Translations under genes and position numbers: made by a program | The notes under the pieces: model-generated | Told to the model about the DNA's origin: nothing | Database searches by the model: none | What the model saw: the letters and a program-made list of their open reading frames with translations, nothing else | In this document: positions 44,197 to 53,101 of the stretch, piece by piece | Numbering within the stretch: position 1 is the first letter of the stretch | How the letters are laid out: each line of letters begins with the position of its first letter | Assembly: GCF_028368935.1 (NCBI RefSeq) | Contig: NZ_JAQNDK010000003.1 | Location: 1,674,001-1,738,000 of the forward strand | Reading direction: 5' to 3' | Source: Sorangium aterium | Lineage (GTDB): Bacteria; Myxococcota_A; Polyangia; Polyangiales; Polyangiaceae | DNA: 64,000 bases

Positions 44197-47100
44197 ATGT
44201 CCATTGATATCGTTCGAGGCGAGCTCGAGCGCCTCTTTTCGCTCGATGAAATGATGGCCCTGTCGTCCGACCTCCTCGGCTTCAACCCGGCCGAGATCGG
44301 GGGCAGCGCCTCCAAGGCCTCCTTCGCGCGCGCCCTCACGGATCATTGCGTGGAGCTCGACGCCATCGATGCGTTGATCGATGCCGTCATCGCCTCACGC
44401 GCAGAGGTCGACGCGCGCGTCCGCGCCCTCGGCGCTCATGGGCTCGGCCTGCCGGAAGAGATCGGGCCCGGCGAGGCGTTCGGCGACTACATCGTCACGA
44501 GAAAAATCGGCGAGGGCCCCCGGGGCCTCGTCTACGCGGCGACCCGGGGGACCGAGCCGCGGACGCTCAAGGTGCTCCGGCGCGAGGCGACCCGGGACAG
44601 CCGGGCGGTGCGCAGGTACCTCACCCACGTCCGCCTGGCCGCGCAGGTGCACCACGAGAACCTGGCGAGCGGCGTCGACGCGGGGATCGTGGGCGGCCGG
44701 GCGTTCGTGGCGTACGCGCACGTCGACGGGCTGCCGCTCTCGGCGCGCCTCGCGCGCTCGGGGCCGCTCCACATCAACGAGGCGAAGCCGCTGCTCCGAG
44801 GGATCCTCGGCGGCCTCGCCGCGCTCCACGAGCAGCGCCTCGTCCACGGCGCGCTCAAGCTCGAGAACGTCGTCGTGGCCCGCGGCGAGGACGGGGAGCC
44901 GCTCCCGGTCCTCGTCGACGTCGGCGGCGACCGGCTCGGCGCCGGGTGGTCCAGCCCGGAGCTCGTCGAGGCGGCCAGCCCCGAGCAGCTGCGCGGCGAG
45001 AGCGTCGGCCCCGCGAGCGATCTCTACGCCTTCGGCGCGCTGCTCTTCGAGCTCCTCACGGGCAAGCCCGTGTTCTCGGGCGCCGCCGCGGTCGACATCG
45101 CCGTCGCGCACCTCATCGAGCCGCCGCCGCCGCCGAGCGCTGTCGCGCCGCGCGGCTGGGTGGGCAAGGACGTCGACGAGCTCTCGGGCCGCCTGCTCGC
45201 GAAGGCGCAGGACGCCCGGCCGAGGGGGACGCGCGCGGTGCTCGACGCGATCGAGCCGCTCGGCAAGCCGCAGCAGAAGGAGGCGGCGATCGAGGGCGCG
45301 CAGCTGAACGACCTCATCGATCGGCTCGTCGCGAGCCCGATGGACACGGAGCTCGCGCTCGCCGTCGAGGCGGCCGTCGATCGGGGAGCGGACCCGGGGC
45401 GCGTGGCCGAGGCGCTCGTGATGGCCTCGGAGCAGATCGACGCGGGCTCGGCGCCCGGCCAGGGCGATGACCAGGCGGCCGCTGCGAAGAAGCTCCTGCA
45501 CTTCCGGGCGGCCAGGATCTACGAGAAGGGGCGGCTGCACGACAAGGCGGAGGCGGTCTACCTGCGCCTGCTCGAGCTCGCCCCGGGCGACGACATCGCC
45601 TTCAGCGCGCTCGAGGAGCTCCGCAAGGCGCTCGGCAAGCACGAGGAGCTCGTGGAGATGCTCCTCCAGCGGAGCGAGCGCGCCGAGACCGCCGGCGAGC
45701 GCGCCCGGGCGCTCAACGAGATCGGGCACCTCTACGTGCGGGAGCTCGACGACAAGGACCAGGGGGTGTTCGCCTTCGCCCAGGCGCTCGCGCAGGATCC
45801 GGAGCAGGACGCCTACGCCGTCGACCTGGAGCGCGCGGCCGGCAACGACATGAAGATCTGGTCCGAGGCGCTCCAGATCCTGAGCCAGGCGAGCACCGAC
45901 GAGGCGATGCCGGCCGAGGCGAAGCTCGCGCTCTTCAACCGGCTCGGGCCCTGGTATGCGGAGAAGGTCGCGCGGGCGGACCTCGGGATCCCGTGCTTCC
46001 AGTTCGTGCTCGGGCTCGACCCCGCGAACGAGGAGGCGCTGGAGGGGCTCTCGCAGGTCTACCGCCGCGCCCAGCAGTGGCAGGAGCTCGTCCAGGTGCT
46101 GCTCTCGCGGGCCGACCGCGCCGCGACGCCGGGGGAGGCGCGCGACCTCCGCGCCGCGGCGGCCGAGCTCCTGGAGACGAAGCTGAGCGACGCGGGCCGC
46201 GCGCGCGACCTGTACGAGCAGATCTTCGCCGAGGATCCGGGGCACACGAGGACGTGCGAGGCGCTGCTCAGGATCTACCGGCGCGCCGAGGATCACGCGG
46301 GCTACGCCAAGATCCTCGAGCGGCGCGCGGAGGCGCAGCGGGGCGAGGAGCGCGTCGACACGATCTGCAAGCTCGCCGAGCTCTACGAGGACCGGCTCGG
46401 GGACCTGGGCGAGGCGACGCGCCGCTACGAGGCGGCGCTCGAGCTCGATCCGGCCAGCCTGACGGCCCTGCGCGGGCTCGATCGCATCCACAGCCGCGCC
46501 GGCAGCTACGCGGCGCTCCTCCAGAACCTGGCGCGCCAGATCGACGTCAGCGCGACGCCGCGCCAGAAGATCAACCTCTACGAGCGGATCGCCGGCATCC
46601 ACGACGAGGAGTTCCTCGACCACGCGAAGGCGGCCGAGGCCCTCGAGGCGATCCTCGGGATCGACAGCGCGCACGAGGGCTCGCTCGCCGCGCTCGGGCG
46701 GCACTACCGCGCCCTCGAGCGCTGGGAGGACGTGGTGTCGCTCTACGAGCGGCAGCTCGGCATCGTGTCCGACGACAGGCGCCGGGAGGAGCTGCTGCTC
46801 GCGATGGGGCGCGTGCTCCTCGAGCAGATCGGCTCGCCCGAGCGCGCCCGCAAGGCCTACGAGCGGGTGCTCGCGATCGATCCCCACCACGCGGGGGCCC
46901 TGGAGTCGCTCGCGCACGTGCGGGCCGCGACGGGCGACGCCGCGGCGGCGCTGAGCGCGATCGAGTCGCTCGCGGCGACGGCGAAGACCGCGGAGAGCAG
47001 GGCCGATCTCTGGATCCGCGCGGCGAAGATGCTCGAGGAGAAGGGCGATCGGGACGGGGCGATCGAGCGCTACAAGATGGCCCTCGACGCGCAGCCGCAG

Positions 47101-49494
47101 AACGCGGGCGCGTCCTCGGCGCTGCGCGCGGCTTACCTCGCCCGGGGCGACGCGACGAGCGCCGTCGAGCTCATCGCGCGCGAGGCCGAGGCCGCGGAGG
47201 GCAACCTCGCCAAGGGCCGCCTGTACGGCGAGATGGCCCTGCTGCTCCGGGAGCGCCTCAAGGACGACGGGCGCGCGGCGGAGGCCGCGACGAGGGCGGT
47301 CGACCTCGATCCGACGTGCGTGCCCGGGCTCATGATCTCGGGCGATCTCGCGTTCGAGGCGGGCCGCTTCCTCGAGGCGGCGCGGCACTACGAGCTCCTG
47401 GCGAGCCGGGTCGACGTCCTGCCGAAGGAGCAGGGGCTCAAGCTGCTCCTCCGCTACGTCGACGCGCTCGGCAAGAGCGGCTCGAGCGGCAAGGCGATCG
47501 GCACGGTGAAGGCGCTGCTCGCGCTCGCGCCGGACGACCCGGCCGCGCTCGCGCGGGCCGCCAGGGTCAACCTCGACGCGGGCAGGGCCAAGGAGGCCGC
47601 GGAGCTCTACGGCCGCCTCGTGGACCGCTTCGGCGCCGGCCTGCCGGAGCGCGACCGGGCGGAGGCGCTCCTCGGGCTCGGCGAGGCGAGGCTCGCGGCC
47701 GGCGATCCGGACGGCGCGGTGGCCGCGCTGAACGGCGCCGCCGATCTCCTCCCGGAGTCCCCTGCCCCGCTCGCCCTGCTCTCCAAAGTGTTCGAGGCCA
47801 AGGGGGACTGGGAGGAGGTCGTGCGCCTCAAGCACCGGCGGCTCGACGTGGTGACCGGCGAGGAGCGGAGCGCGCTCCTGCTCGAGATCGGCGACCTGCT
47901 CGCGGCGCACCTCCACGACCGGGCGCGCGCCGCGAAGAGCTACGTGGCCGCGCTGGACGAGCGCCCGGACGACCGGAAGATCCTCACCAAGCTGATGCAG
48001 CTCTACAGCGAGGAGAAGGACTGGTCGAAGCTCGTCGACATCGTCCTCAAGCTCGCCGCCAAGATCGACGACAGCCGGCAGAAGGCGAAGTACCTGCACA
48101 CGGCGGCGATCGTGAGCGCGCGGCAGCTCGGCGATCTCGACCGCGCCGCCGCGTTCTACGACGAGGTGCTGGCGCTCGACCCGTCGCTCACCCGGGCGCT
48201 CGCGGAGGCGATCGAGCTCCGCGGCGAGAAGGGCGACCACGAGGAGGTGGAGCGCCTGCTCAAGGTCGAGCTCGACAGGGCGACCGAGGAGAACGACACG
48301 GCGAAGATGCTCGAGACGTTCGACCGGCTGGGCGCCCTCTACAAGGACAAGCTCGGCTGGGCGAGCGAGGCGATCGACGCCTACGAGGCAGCGCAGACGC
48401 TCGATCCCGACAGCGAGGAGCGGAACGAGCTCCTTGTGAACCTCTACGCCAGCAACCCGGCGGAGTACCTGGACAAGGCGGTGGCCGCGCAGGCCCCGAT
48501 CCTGCGGCGCAACCCGTACAAGCCGGACGCGTACCGGCTGCTCCGGAAGATGTACACAGAGGCGAAGCGCGCCGACGCGGCCTTCTGTCTGTGCCAGGTG
48601 CTCTGCTGCCTGAGCGCCGCCGAGCCGGACGAGGAGCGCTTCTTCCGGCGCCTTCGCCCCGACACGGCCGCGGCGGCGCAGCAGCCGCTCGACGACGACG
48701 CGTGGGCGACCGCGCTCGTCCACCCCGACGCGGATCCGCTCCTGACCGCGGTCTTCGGCGTCATCGAGCCGGCCGTGCTCAGGAAGAACGGGCGGCCGCT
48801 GGAGGAGCTCGGTTACCAGCTCGCCTACCAGCTCGATCTCTCGCGTCACCCCTACCCGATGTCGCAGACGCTCTACTACGCGGCGGGCGTCCTGGGGCTC
48901 TCGCCGCCGCTCACGTTCCAGGATCCGAACGACGGCGGCGGCGTCTCGTTCCTCCACGCGCACGTCCCGGCGATCGTGCTCGGCGCCGCGGCGCTCCAGA
49001 TGGACCTGCCCACGCAGGCCGCCGCGTTCATCGCGGCCCGCCACCTCACTTATTACCGCCCGGGCATGTACCTCCGGCACCTGGTGCCGACGGGCACCGG
49101 CCTGCGCGCCTGGCTGTTCGCGGCGATCAAGCTGATCTCGCCCACGTTCCCGATCACGAAGGAGCTGGAGGGGCCCGTGATGGACGACCTGGCCGTCCTG
49201 GAGCCCATCCTCGTCGGGCCGGCGCGCGATCAGCTCGCGAGCGCCGTGACGAAGCTGCTCCAGGCCGGCGCCATCGACCTGAAGCGCTGGGTGTCCGGCG
49301 TCGACCTGACGGCCGACCGCGCGGGGTTCCTCCTCGCCAACGACCTCGAGCTGGCGCAGGAGATGATCAAGGCGACCGACGAGGCGAGCGCCGCCCTGCC
49401 CCACAAGGAGAGGCTCAAGGAGCTCACGCTCTACGCGGCCAGCGAGGAGTACTTCGCCATCCGGCAGCGGCTCGGCATCAACATCGACAGCTGA
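44197..49494 (+). CDS. Giant pseudokinase-TPR repeat protein
   Basis: 1765 residues, with GAGGAG before the ATG. After an N-terminal helical region (1-90), a kinase-like domain (about 95-360) keeps the Gly loop (IGEGPRGLVYAA) and the ATP Lys (RTLKVLR), but HRD is HGA (HGALKLENVVV) and DFG is DVG (LVDVGGD), so catalytic and metal Asp are lost or altered. From about 390 to 1480 runs a continuous array of TPR-like helices (KAEAVYLRLLELAPGDDIAF, RARDLYEQIFAEDPGHTRT, KAYERVLAIDPHHAGAL and many more), followed by a 280-residue C-terminal domain with long helices (LGAAALQMDLPTQAAAFIAARHLTYYRPG). Large TPR-kinase proteins are typical of myxobacteria; here the kinase part is probably a scaffold or ATP sensor. 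Confidence 0.85.
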   Translation: MSIDIVRGELERLFSLDEMMALSSDLLGFNPAEIGGSASKASFARALTDHCVELDAIDALIDAVIASRAEVDARVRALGAHGLGLPEEIGPGEAFGDYIVTRKIGEGPRGLVYAATRGTEPRTLKVLRREATRDSRAVRRYLTHVRLAAQVHHENLASGVDAGIVGGRAFVAYAHVDGLPLSARLARSGPLHINEAKPLLRGILGGLAALHEQRLVHGALKLENVVVARGEDGEPLPVLVDVGGDRLGAGWSSPELVEAASPEQLRGESVGPASDLYAFGALLFELLTGKPVFSGAAAVDIAVAHLIEPPPPPSAVAPRGWVGKDVDELSGRLLAKAQDARPRGTRAVLDAIEPLGKPQQKEAAIEGAQLNDLIDRLVASPMDTELALAVEAAVDRGADPGRVAEALVMASEQIDAGSAPGQGDDQAAAAKKLLHFRAARIYEKGRLHDKAEAVYLRLLELAPGDDIAFSALEELRKALGKHEELVEMLLQRSERAETAGERARALNEIGHLYVRELDDKDQGVFAFAQALAQDPEQDAYAVDLERAAGNDMKIWSEALQILSQASTDEAMPAEAKLALFNRLGPWYAEKVARADLGIPCFQFVLGLDPANEEALEGLSQVYRRAQQWQELVQVLLSRADRAATPGEARDLRAAAAELLETKLSDAGRARDLYEQIFAEDPGHTRTCEALLRIYRRAEDHAGYAKILERRAEAQRGEERVDTICKLAELYEDRLGDLGEATRRYEAALELDPASLTALRGLDRIHSRAGSYAALLQNLARQIDVSATPRQKINLYERIAGIHDEEFLDHAKAAEALEAILGIDSAHEGSLAALGRHYRALERWEDVVSLYERQLGIVSDDRRREELLLAMGRVLLEQIGSPERARKAYERVLAIDPHHAGALESLAHVRAATGDAAAALSAIESLAATAKTAESRADLWIRAAKMLEEKGDRDGAIERYKMALDAQPQNAGASSALRAAYLARGDATSAVELIAREAEAAEGNLAKGRLYGEMALLLRERLKDDGRAAEAATRAVDLDPTCVPGLMISGDLAFEAGRFLEAARHYELLASRVDVLPKEQGLKLLLRYVDALGKSGSSGKAIGTVKALLALAPDDPAALARAARVNLDAGRAKEAAELYGRLVDRFGAGLPERDRAEALLGLGEARLAAGDPDGAVAALNGAADLLPESPAPLALLSKVFEAKGDWEEVVRLKHRRLDVVTGEERSALLLEIGDLLAAHLHDRARAAKSYVAALDERPDDRKILTKLMQLYSEEKDWSKLVDIVLKLAAKIDDSRQKAKYLHTAAIVSARQLGDLDRAAAFYDEVLALDPSLTRALAEAIELRGEKGDHEEVERLLKVELDRATEENDTAKMLETFDRLGALYKDKLGWASEAIDAYEAAQTLDPDSEERNELLVNLYASNPAEYLDKAVAAQAPILRRNPYKPDAYRLLRKMYTEAKRADAAFCLCQVLCCLSAAEPDEERFFRRLRPDTAAAAQQPLDDDAWATALVHPDADPLLTAVFGVIEPAVLRKNGRPLEELGYQLAYQLDLSRHPYPMSQTLYYAAGVLGLSPPLTFQDPNDGGGVSFLHAHVPAIVLGAAALQMDLPTQAAAFIAARHLTYYRPGMYLRHLVPTGTGLRAWLFAAIKLISPTFPITKELEGPVMDDLAVLEPILVGPARDQLASAVTKLLQAGAIDLKRWVSGVDLTADRAGFLLANDLELAQEMIKATDEASAALPHKERLKELTLYAASEEYFAIRQRLGINIDS

Positions 49495-49763
49495 GGACCG
49501 TCCCAGGCCGCGGAGCGCTGGCGCCCGGCCTCGATCTACGCCTGCCGGGACCGCCGCCGGCGGAATCTGGCAGGCCGGGTCAACTGGATCATCGACGATC
49601 CAGCTGCGGGATGTCGCTTCCTGCCCACTTCCGCACCGGACTGGTTGACGGATAAATCCTCAAATTGCTAGGCTGCTGGCCGGCATTAGGCCCTTTTCGA
49701 TCGTATGTTAGCTCGCCGCAGCGTGGCAGCGGGCAGCCTGAGCGATTGTGTGAAAGCACGCCC

Positions 49764-51671
49764 ATGGCGGCAAAGAAGACCCGAAAAACTTCGAAAAAAG
49801 ACCGGAAGAGAGCGACCAAGGCCAGCGCGGCAAGCTCGAGGCGAGCAACCTCGACAGCGCGGACACGGAAGGCGAAGCCTGCCGCCCGCTCCGCCGCGCG
49901 CAAGCCGAAGCGGAAGGCCGCATCCTCTCGTCCTGCTGCGCGACGCACCGCTGCTGTGAAGGCGGCAAAGCGGCGGAAAACCACGACAAAACGGGCGACC
50001 ACCCGCAAGTCGGCTGCCCCGGCGCGGCGCAAGGCGGCGCGCACGACCCGTACGGGCGCGAGGAAGAAAGCGGCGGTCGGGAGGGCGAAGAAGGCCACCC
50101 GCGCGGCCGCGAAGCGAACGAGCGCGTCGAAGGCGAAGAAGGCCGCGGCCAGGACGAAGGCCAGGTCGACGCGCACCGCCGCCAAGCTCAGGACGACCAA
50201 GGCCAGGGCGAAGGCCAGGGCGACGAAGGTCAAGGCGAGGGCGGCGAAGGCCAGGGCGACGCGGGCGAAGACGGCGAGGGCCAAGGCCACGAAGGCCAGG
50301 GTGACCCGCGCCAGGGTCGCAAAGCCGAGGGCCGCGAAGGTCAGGGCCGCGAAGACCAGGGCGGTCGCCGGGCGGGCGCGGAAAGCGAAGGCCGCGAAGA
50401 CGAAGGCCGCGCGGGTCAAGGCCACGAAGCCGAGGCTCGTGCGGGTCAAGGCCGCCAAGCCGAGGCTCGTGCGGGTCAAGGCCGCCAAGCCGAGGCTCGT
50501 GCGGGTCAAGGCCACGAAGCCGAGGCTCGTCAGGAGAAAGGTCGCGGCGCGCTCCGAGCGGGCGCTCGCGGCGCCGGCGGCGGAGCCGACGAAGCTCCGC
50601 AAGAAGCTGAAGCTGAGGCTCGACGATCAGCCGAAGCTCAAGGAGAAGCCGAAGCTCAAGGAGAAGCTGAAGCTCAAGGACGTCGCGGAGCAGGCCGCGC
50701 CGAGCGAGGTCGAGCGACCGCGCCGGGCGAGCGACAGACCGTCACGCACGAGCGACAAGCCGGTCGCCGACAAGAAGAGCGCGCGGCCTGGCGGGGCGAA
50801 GGGGAAGAGCGCAGGGGCGTCGATCGAGCGCCGTCCGGGTCGCGCCCCGCTCCGGGAGGCGCCGCGGGTGGTCACCCTGCCGCTGCCGATGCTGCCGCCG
50901 CCTCGGCGAGCCACCATCGAGGAGCGCAGCGCGATCATCGAGCAGCGGTTGAACGCGCAGTCGGAGGACTTCCGGCGGCGCTACATCGACAGCCTCGATA
51001 TGTCGTGGATTTACCACGACAGCGCGCTCGAAGGGGTTGTCTACACGTTCGACGAGCTGCGCGCGGCCCTCGCCGGCCCGGCGCCGCTCGTCACGGACTC
51101 GAGCCTTCAGCCGACGTACGATGACATCCGGCGGCACAAGGAGGCCATCGCGTACGTGCGCGAGCAGGGCGAGAACAAGCGGGCCCCGCTCACGCTCGAC
51201 TGCATGAAGAAGCTGTACCTGATCCTCCATCCGGAGGAGGGGGATCTCAAGACGGTCAAATACCGCAAGGACATCCCCCAGCATCGGCTCTACTTCCACG
51301 AGTACGCTCCGCCGGACAAGATCGCCTACAAGGTGCGTCAGATCATCGACTGGCTGAACGACCCCGAGACGCGGAAGACGCGGAACGGCATCCGGATCGC
51401 CGCGCGCGCGCACTACGATCTGCTGCGGGTCTATCCGTTCCCGAACGACAGCGGCAAGGTCGCGAGGCTGTTCATGAACATGCTGCTGCTCCGCACGGGC
51501 CTGCCTCCGTCGATCATCCACTCGACCGAGCGGCAGCGCTACTACGAGGCGCTGAAGGGCTCGGCGACGACGGTGCTGCAGATGGTGCAGGAGTCGGTGG
51601 AAAACGCGCTCGCGAGCGTCGAGAAGCTCCTCGATGAGCATGAGACGCGGAAGCGCGCCTTCGTCAGCTGA
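49764..51671 (+). CDS. Histone H1-like/Fic-domain fusion with degenerate Fic motif
   Basis: 635 residues from the ATG at MAAKKTRK; an earlier ATG would add 33 residues. Residues 1-270 are Lys/Arg/Ala-rich, like bacterial histone H1 or HctB (KARATKVKARAAKARATRAK), including four KPRLVRVKAA repeats made by 30-bp DNA repeats (50427-50546). A charged linker (KLKEKPKLKEKLKLKD) follows. The C-terminal part (about 380-635) is a Fic domain: the inhibitory-helix-like DSALEG (420) and the Fic loop YPFPNDSGKVAR (557-568). Compared with HPFxDGNGRxxR the catalytic His is Tyr, D/E is Asn and GNGR is DSGK, so AMP transfer is unlikely. A nucleoid-bound regulator is possible. It overlaps the extended reading of nth. 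Confidence 0.82.
   Translation: MAAKKTRKTSKKDRKRATKASAASSRRATSTARTRKAKPAARSAARKPKRKAASSRPAARRTAAVKAAKRRKTTTKRATTRKSAAPARRKAARTTRTGARKKAAVGRAKKATRAAAKRTSASKAKKAAARTKARSTRTAAKLRTTKARAKARATKVKARAAKARATRAKTARAKATKARVTRARVAKPRAAKVRAAKTRAVAGRARKAKAAKTKAARVKATKPRLVRVKAAKPRLVRVKAAKPRLVRVKATKPRLVRRKVAARSERALAAPAAEPTKLRKKLKLRLDDQPKLKEKPKLKEKLKLKDVAEQAAPSEVERPRRASDRPSRTSDKPVADKKSARPGGAKGKSAGASIERRPGRAPLREAPRVVTLPLPMLPPPRRATIEERSAIIEQRLNAQSEDFRRRYIDSLDMSWIYHDSALEGVVYTFDELRAALAGPAPLVTDSSLQPTYDDIRRHKEAIAYVREQGENKRAPLTLDCMKKLYLILHPEEGDLKTVKYRKDIPQHRLYFHEYAPPDKIAYKVRQIIDWLNDPETRKTRNGIRIAARAHYDLLRVYPFPNDSGKVARLFMNMLLLRTGLPPSIIHSTERQRYYEALKGSATTVLQMVQESVENALASVEKLLDEHETRKRAFVS
50427..50546. repeat. 30-bp tandem repeats in the histone-like region
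   Basis: Units of AAGCCGAGGCTCGTGCGGGT... start at 50427, 50457, 50487 and 50517 (the last diverges after 14 bp). Each encodes KPRLVRVKAA. Near-identity at DNA level indicates recent expansion. Confidence 0.88.
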
Positions 51672-51792
51672 GACGGCAGAGGGCGGTCGCGCGCGAGGCC
51701 TCGCCCTGACTGGGCGGGGTGCGCGCCGACCGCCCGCGTCGGCCGCTGTCCATCCCGCAGGTCCACATCGAGACGAGGGCGTCGCCGCGCCG

Positions 51793-52590
51793 GTGAAGCG
51801 GCCGAGCAAGGCGGCTCCCGGGGGTGCCCTCAGGGCGGCGAAGACGCGCGCGCCGAGGCCCGAGAAGGCGGCGGTCGCCGACGCGGCTCGGCCGACGCCG
51901 GCGCGCGCAGCGCCGAGCGCGCCGCAGGCCACCTTCGCGCGGCTGCGCGCGCTGCACCCGGACGCCCACTGCGAGCTGGATCATCGCTCCTCGTTCGAGC
52001 TCCTCGTCGCGACGGTGCTCAGCGCCCAGACGACGGACGTGCTGGTCAACAAGGTGACACCCCACCTGTTCGGCGCGTATGCCGACGCCCGCGCGCTCGC
52101 CAGCGCCGACGCCGCCGAGGTGGGCGCGCTCCTCCGGCGGCTCGGGATGGGCATGTTCAACCAGAAGGCGAGGAACATCGTGGGGCTCGCGCGAGGCCTC
52201 GTCGAGCGGCACGGCGGCGAGGTGCCGAGGACGCTCGCCGAGCTCGTGAAGCTGCCCGGCGTCGGGCGCAAGACGGCGAACGTGGTGCTCGGCGTCGCCT
52301 TCGGAGCGCCGGAGGGCGTCGTGGTCGATACACACGTGCAGCGCCTGTCGCAGCGGCTCGGGTGGACGACCAGCGACAAGCCAGAGCAGATCGAGCGCGA
52401 CCTCGTGGCGCTCTTCCCGCGGCGCGACTGGGACATGCTGTCCCACACGCTGATCTTTCACGGCCGCCGGATCTGCTTCGCGAAGAAGCCAGCGTGCGGA
52501 GGCTGCGGGATCAGCGACGCGTGCCCGAGCGCATTTCACGCAGAGAACGTGGGGCGCAAGCCGCCGCGGCGCCGCGGCGCCGCGCCGTGA
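51793..52590 (+). CDS. nth: Endonuclease III
   Basis: 265 residues from a GTG at 51793; a longer ATG frame (51634) would overlap the Fic gene by 38 bp and add a low-complexity tail. The catalytic part matches E. coli Nth (211 aa): LVATVLSAQTTDVLVNKVTPHLF, helix-hairpin-helix LPGVGRKTANVVL with the catalytic Lys, DTHVQRLSQRLG with the catalytic Asp, and the 4Fe-4S ligands CFAKKPACGGCGISDAC (Cx6Cx2Cx5C). It removes oxidised pyrimidines in base excision repair. About 50 extra N-terminal residues are Ala/Pro/Arg-rich. Confidence 0.9.
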   Translation: MKRPSKAAPGGALRAAKTRAPRPEKAAVADAARPTPARAAPSAPQATFARLRALHPDAHCELDHRSSFELLVATVLSAQTTDVLVNKVTPHLFGAYADARALASADAAEVGALLRRLGMGMFNQKARNIVGLARGLVERHGGEVPRTLAELVKLPGVGRKTANVVLGVAFGAPEGVVVDTHVQRLSQRLGWTTSDKPEQIERDLVALFPRRDWDMLSHTLIFHGRRICFAKKPACGGCGISDACPSAFHAENVGRKPPRRRGAAP

Positions 52591-52670
52591 ACGTCAGCCG
52601 CGCTCGGCGCACACGCTGGGTGTCGAGCGCACCGACGGAAGGTGAAAGCAGGCGAACGCGGCGCATCGTC

Positions 52671-52705
52671 GCCCAGCGCCCAGCGCCCAGCGCCCAGCGC
52701 CCAGC
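52671..52705. repeat. Heptamer tandem array (GCCCAGC)5
   Basis: Five perfect 7-bp copies in the gap between nth and the Cys-rich lipoprotein gene. 7-bp period, non-coding context. Confidence 0.85.
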
Positions 52706-52753
52706 GAGCTGTTTATCGCGCTGGAGCCGAGGGCGCGGGATAAACTTGGGCCA

Positions 52754-53050
52754 ATGAAGGCTCCGCACATGATCCTCGCCCTCACTTGCCTCGTCACCGC
52801 CGCGTGCAGCCCTCTGGAGGACGATCTCTGCGACTACCAGTGCGACTGCGAGGGGTGCAGCGACCGCGAGTACGGCGACTGCCTCGATCGCTACGATCAC
52901 AGGTACGTGGACGCCGACCGCCGCGACTGTGTCGACGAGTACGACGCTCTCCTGGAGTGCGAGGACGACACCGGGGTCTGCAACCGCGATGATAAATGGA
53001 GTACGTCCTGTAAGTACGAGAACGACGCTCTGAATCGCTGCATCGACTAG
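52754..53050 (+). CDS. Small Cys-rich lipoprotein
   Basis: 98 residues. Signal peptide MILALTCLVTAACSP with a lipobox (TAAC, lipidated Cys about 18), then a short acidic domain with ten cysteines in patterns CDYQCDCEGC, CLDRYDHRYV, DCVDEYDALLEC and CNRDDKWSTSC...RC, probably forming disulfides in the periplasm or on the surface. No homologue family recognised. The heptamer array lies 49-83 bp upstream of its start. Confidence 0.65.
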   Translation: MKAPHMILALTCLVTAACSPLEDDLCDYQCDCEGCSDREYGDCLDRYDHRYVDADRRDCVDEYDALLECEDDTGVCNRDDKWSTSCKYENDALNRCID

Positions 53051-53101
53051 TAGCACCGGGCGCCCGACCTGAGCCGGCCGCCCGGCCTCGTGGCAGCCGG
53101 C

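Noticed and set aside
44395-49404. Very long minus-strand open frame (1669 codons) opposite the TPR pseudokinase gene
   Set aside because: Arg/Leu/Val-rich shadow frame caused by high GC on the opposite strand; no domain, and the plus-strand gene has clear TPR and kinase features with a Shine-Dalgarno.
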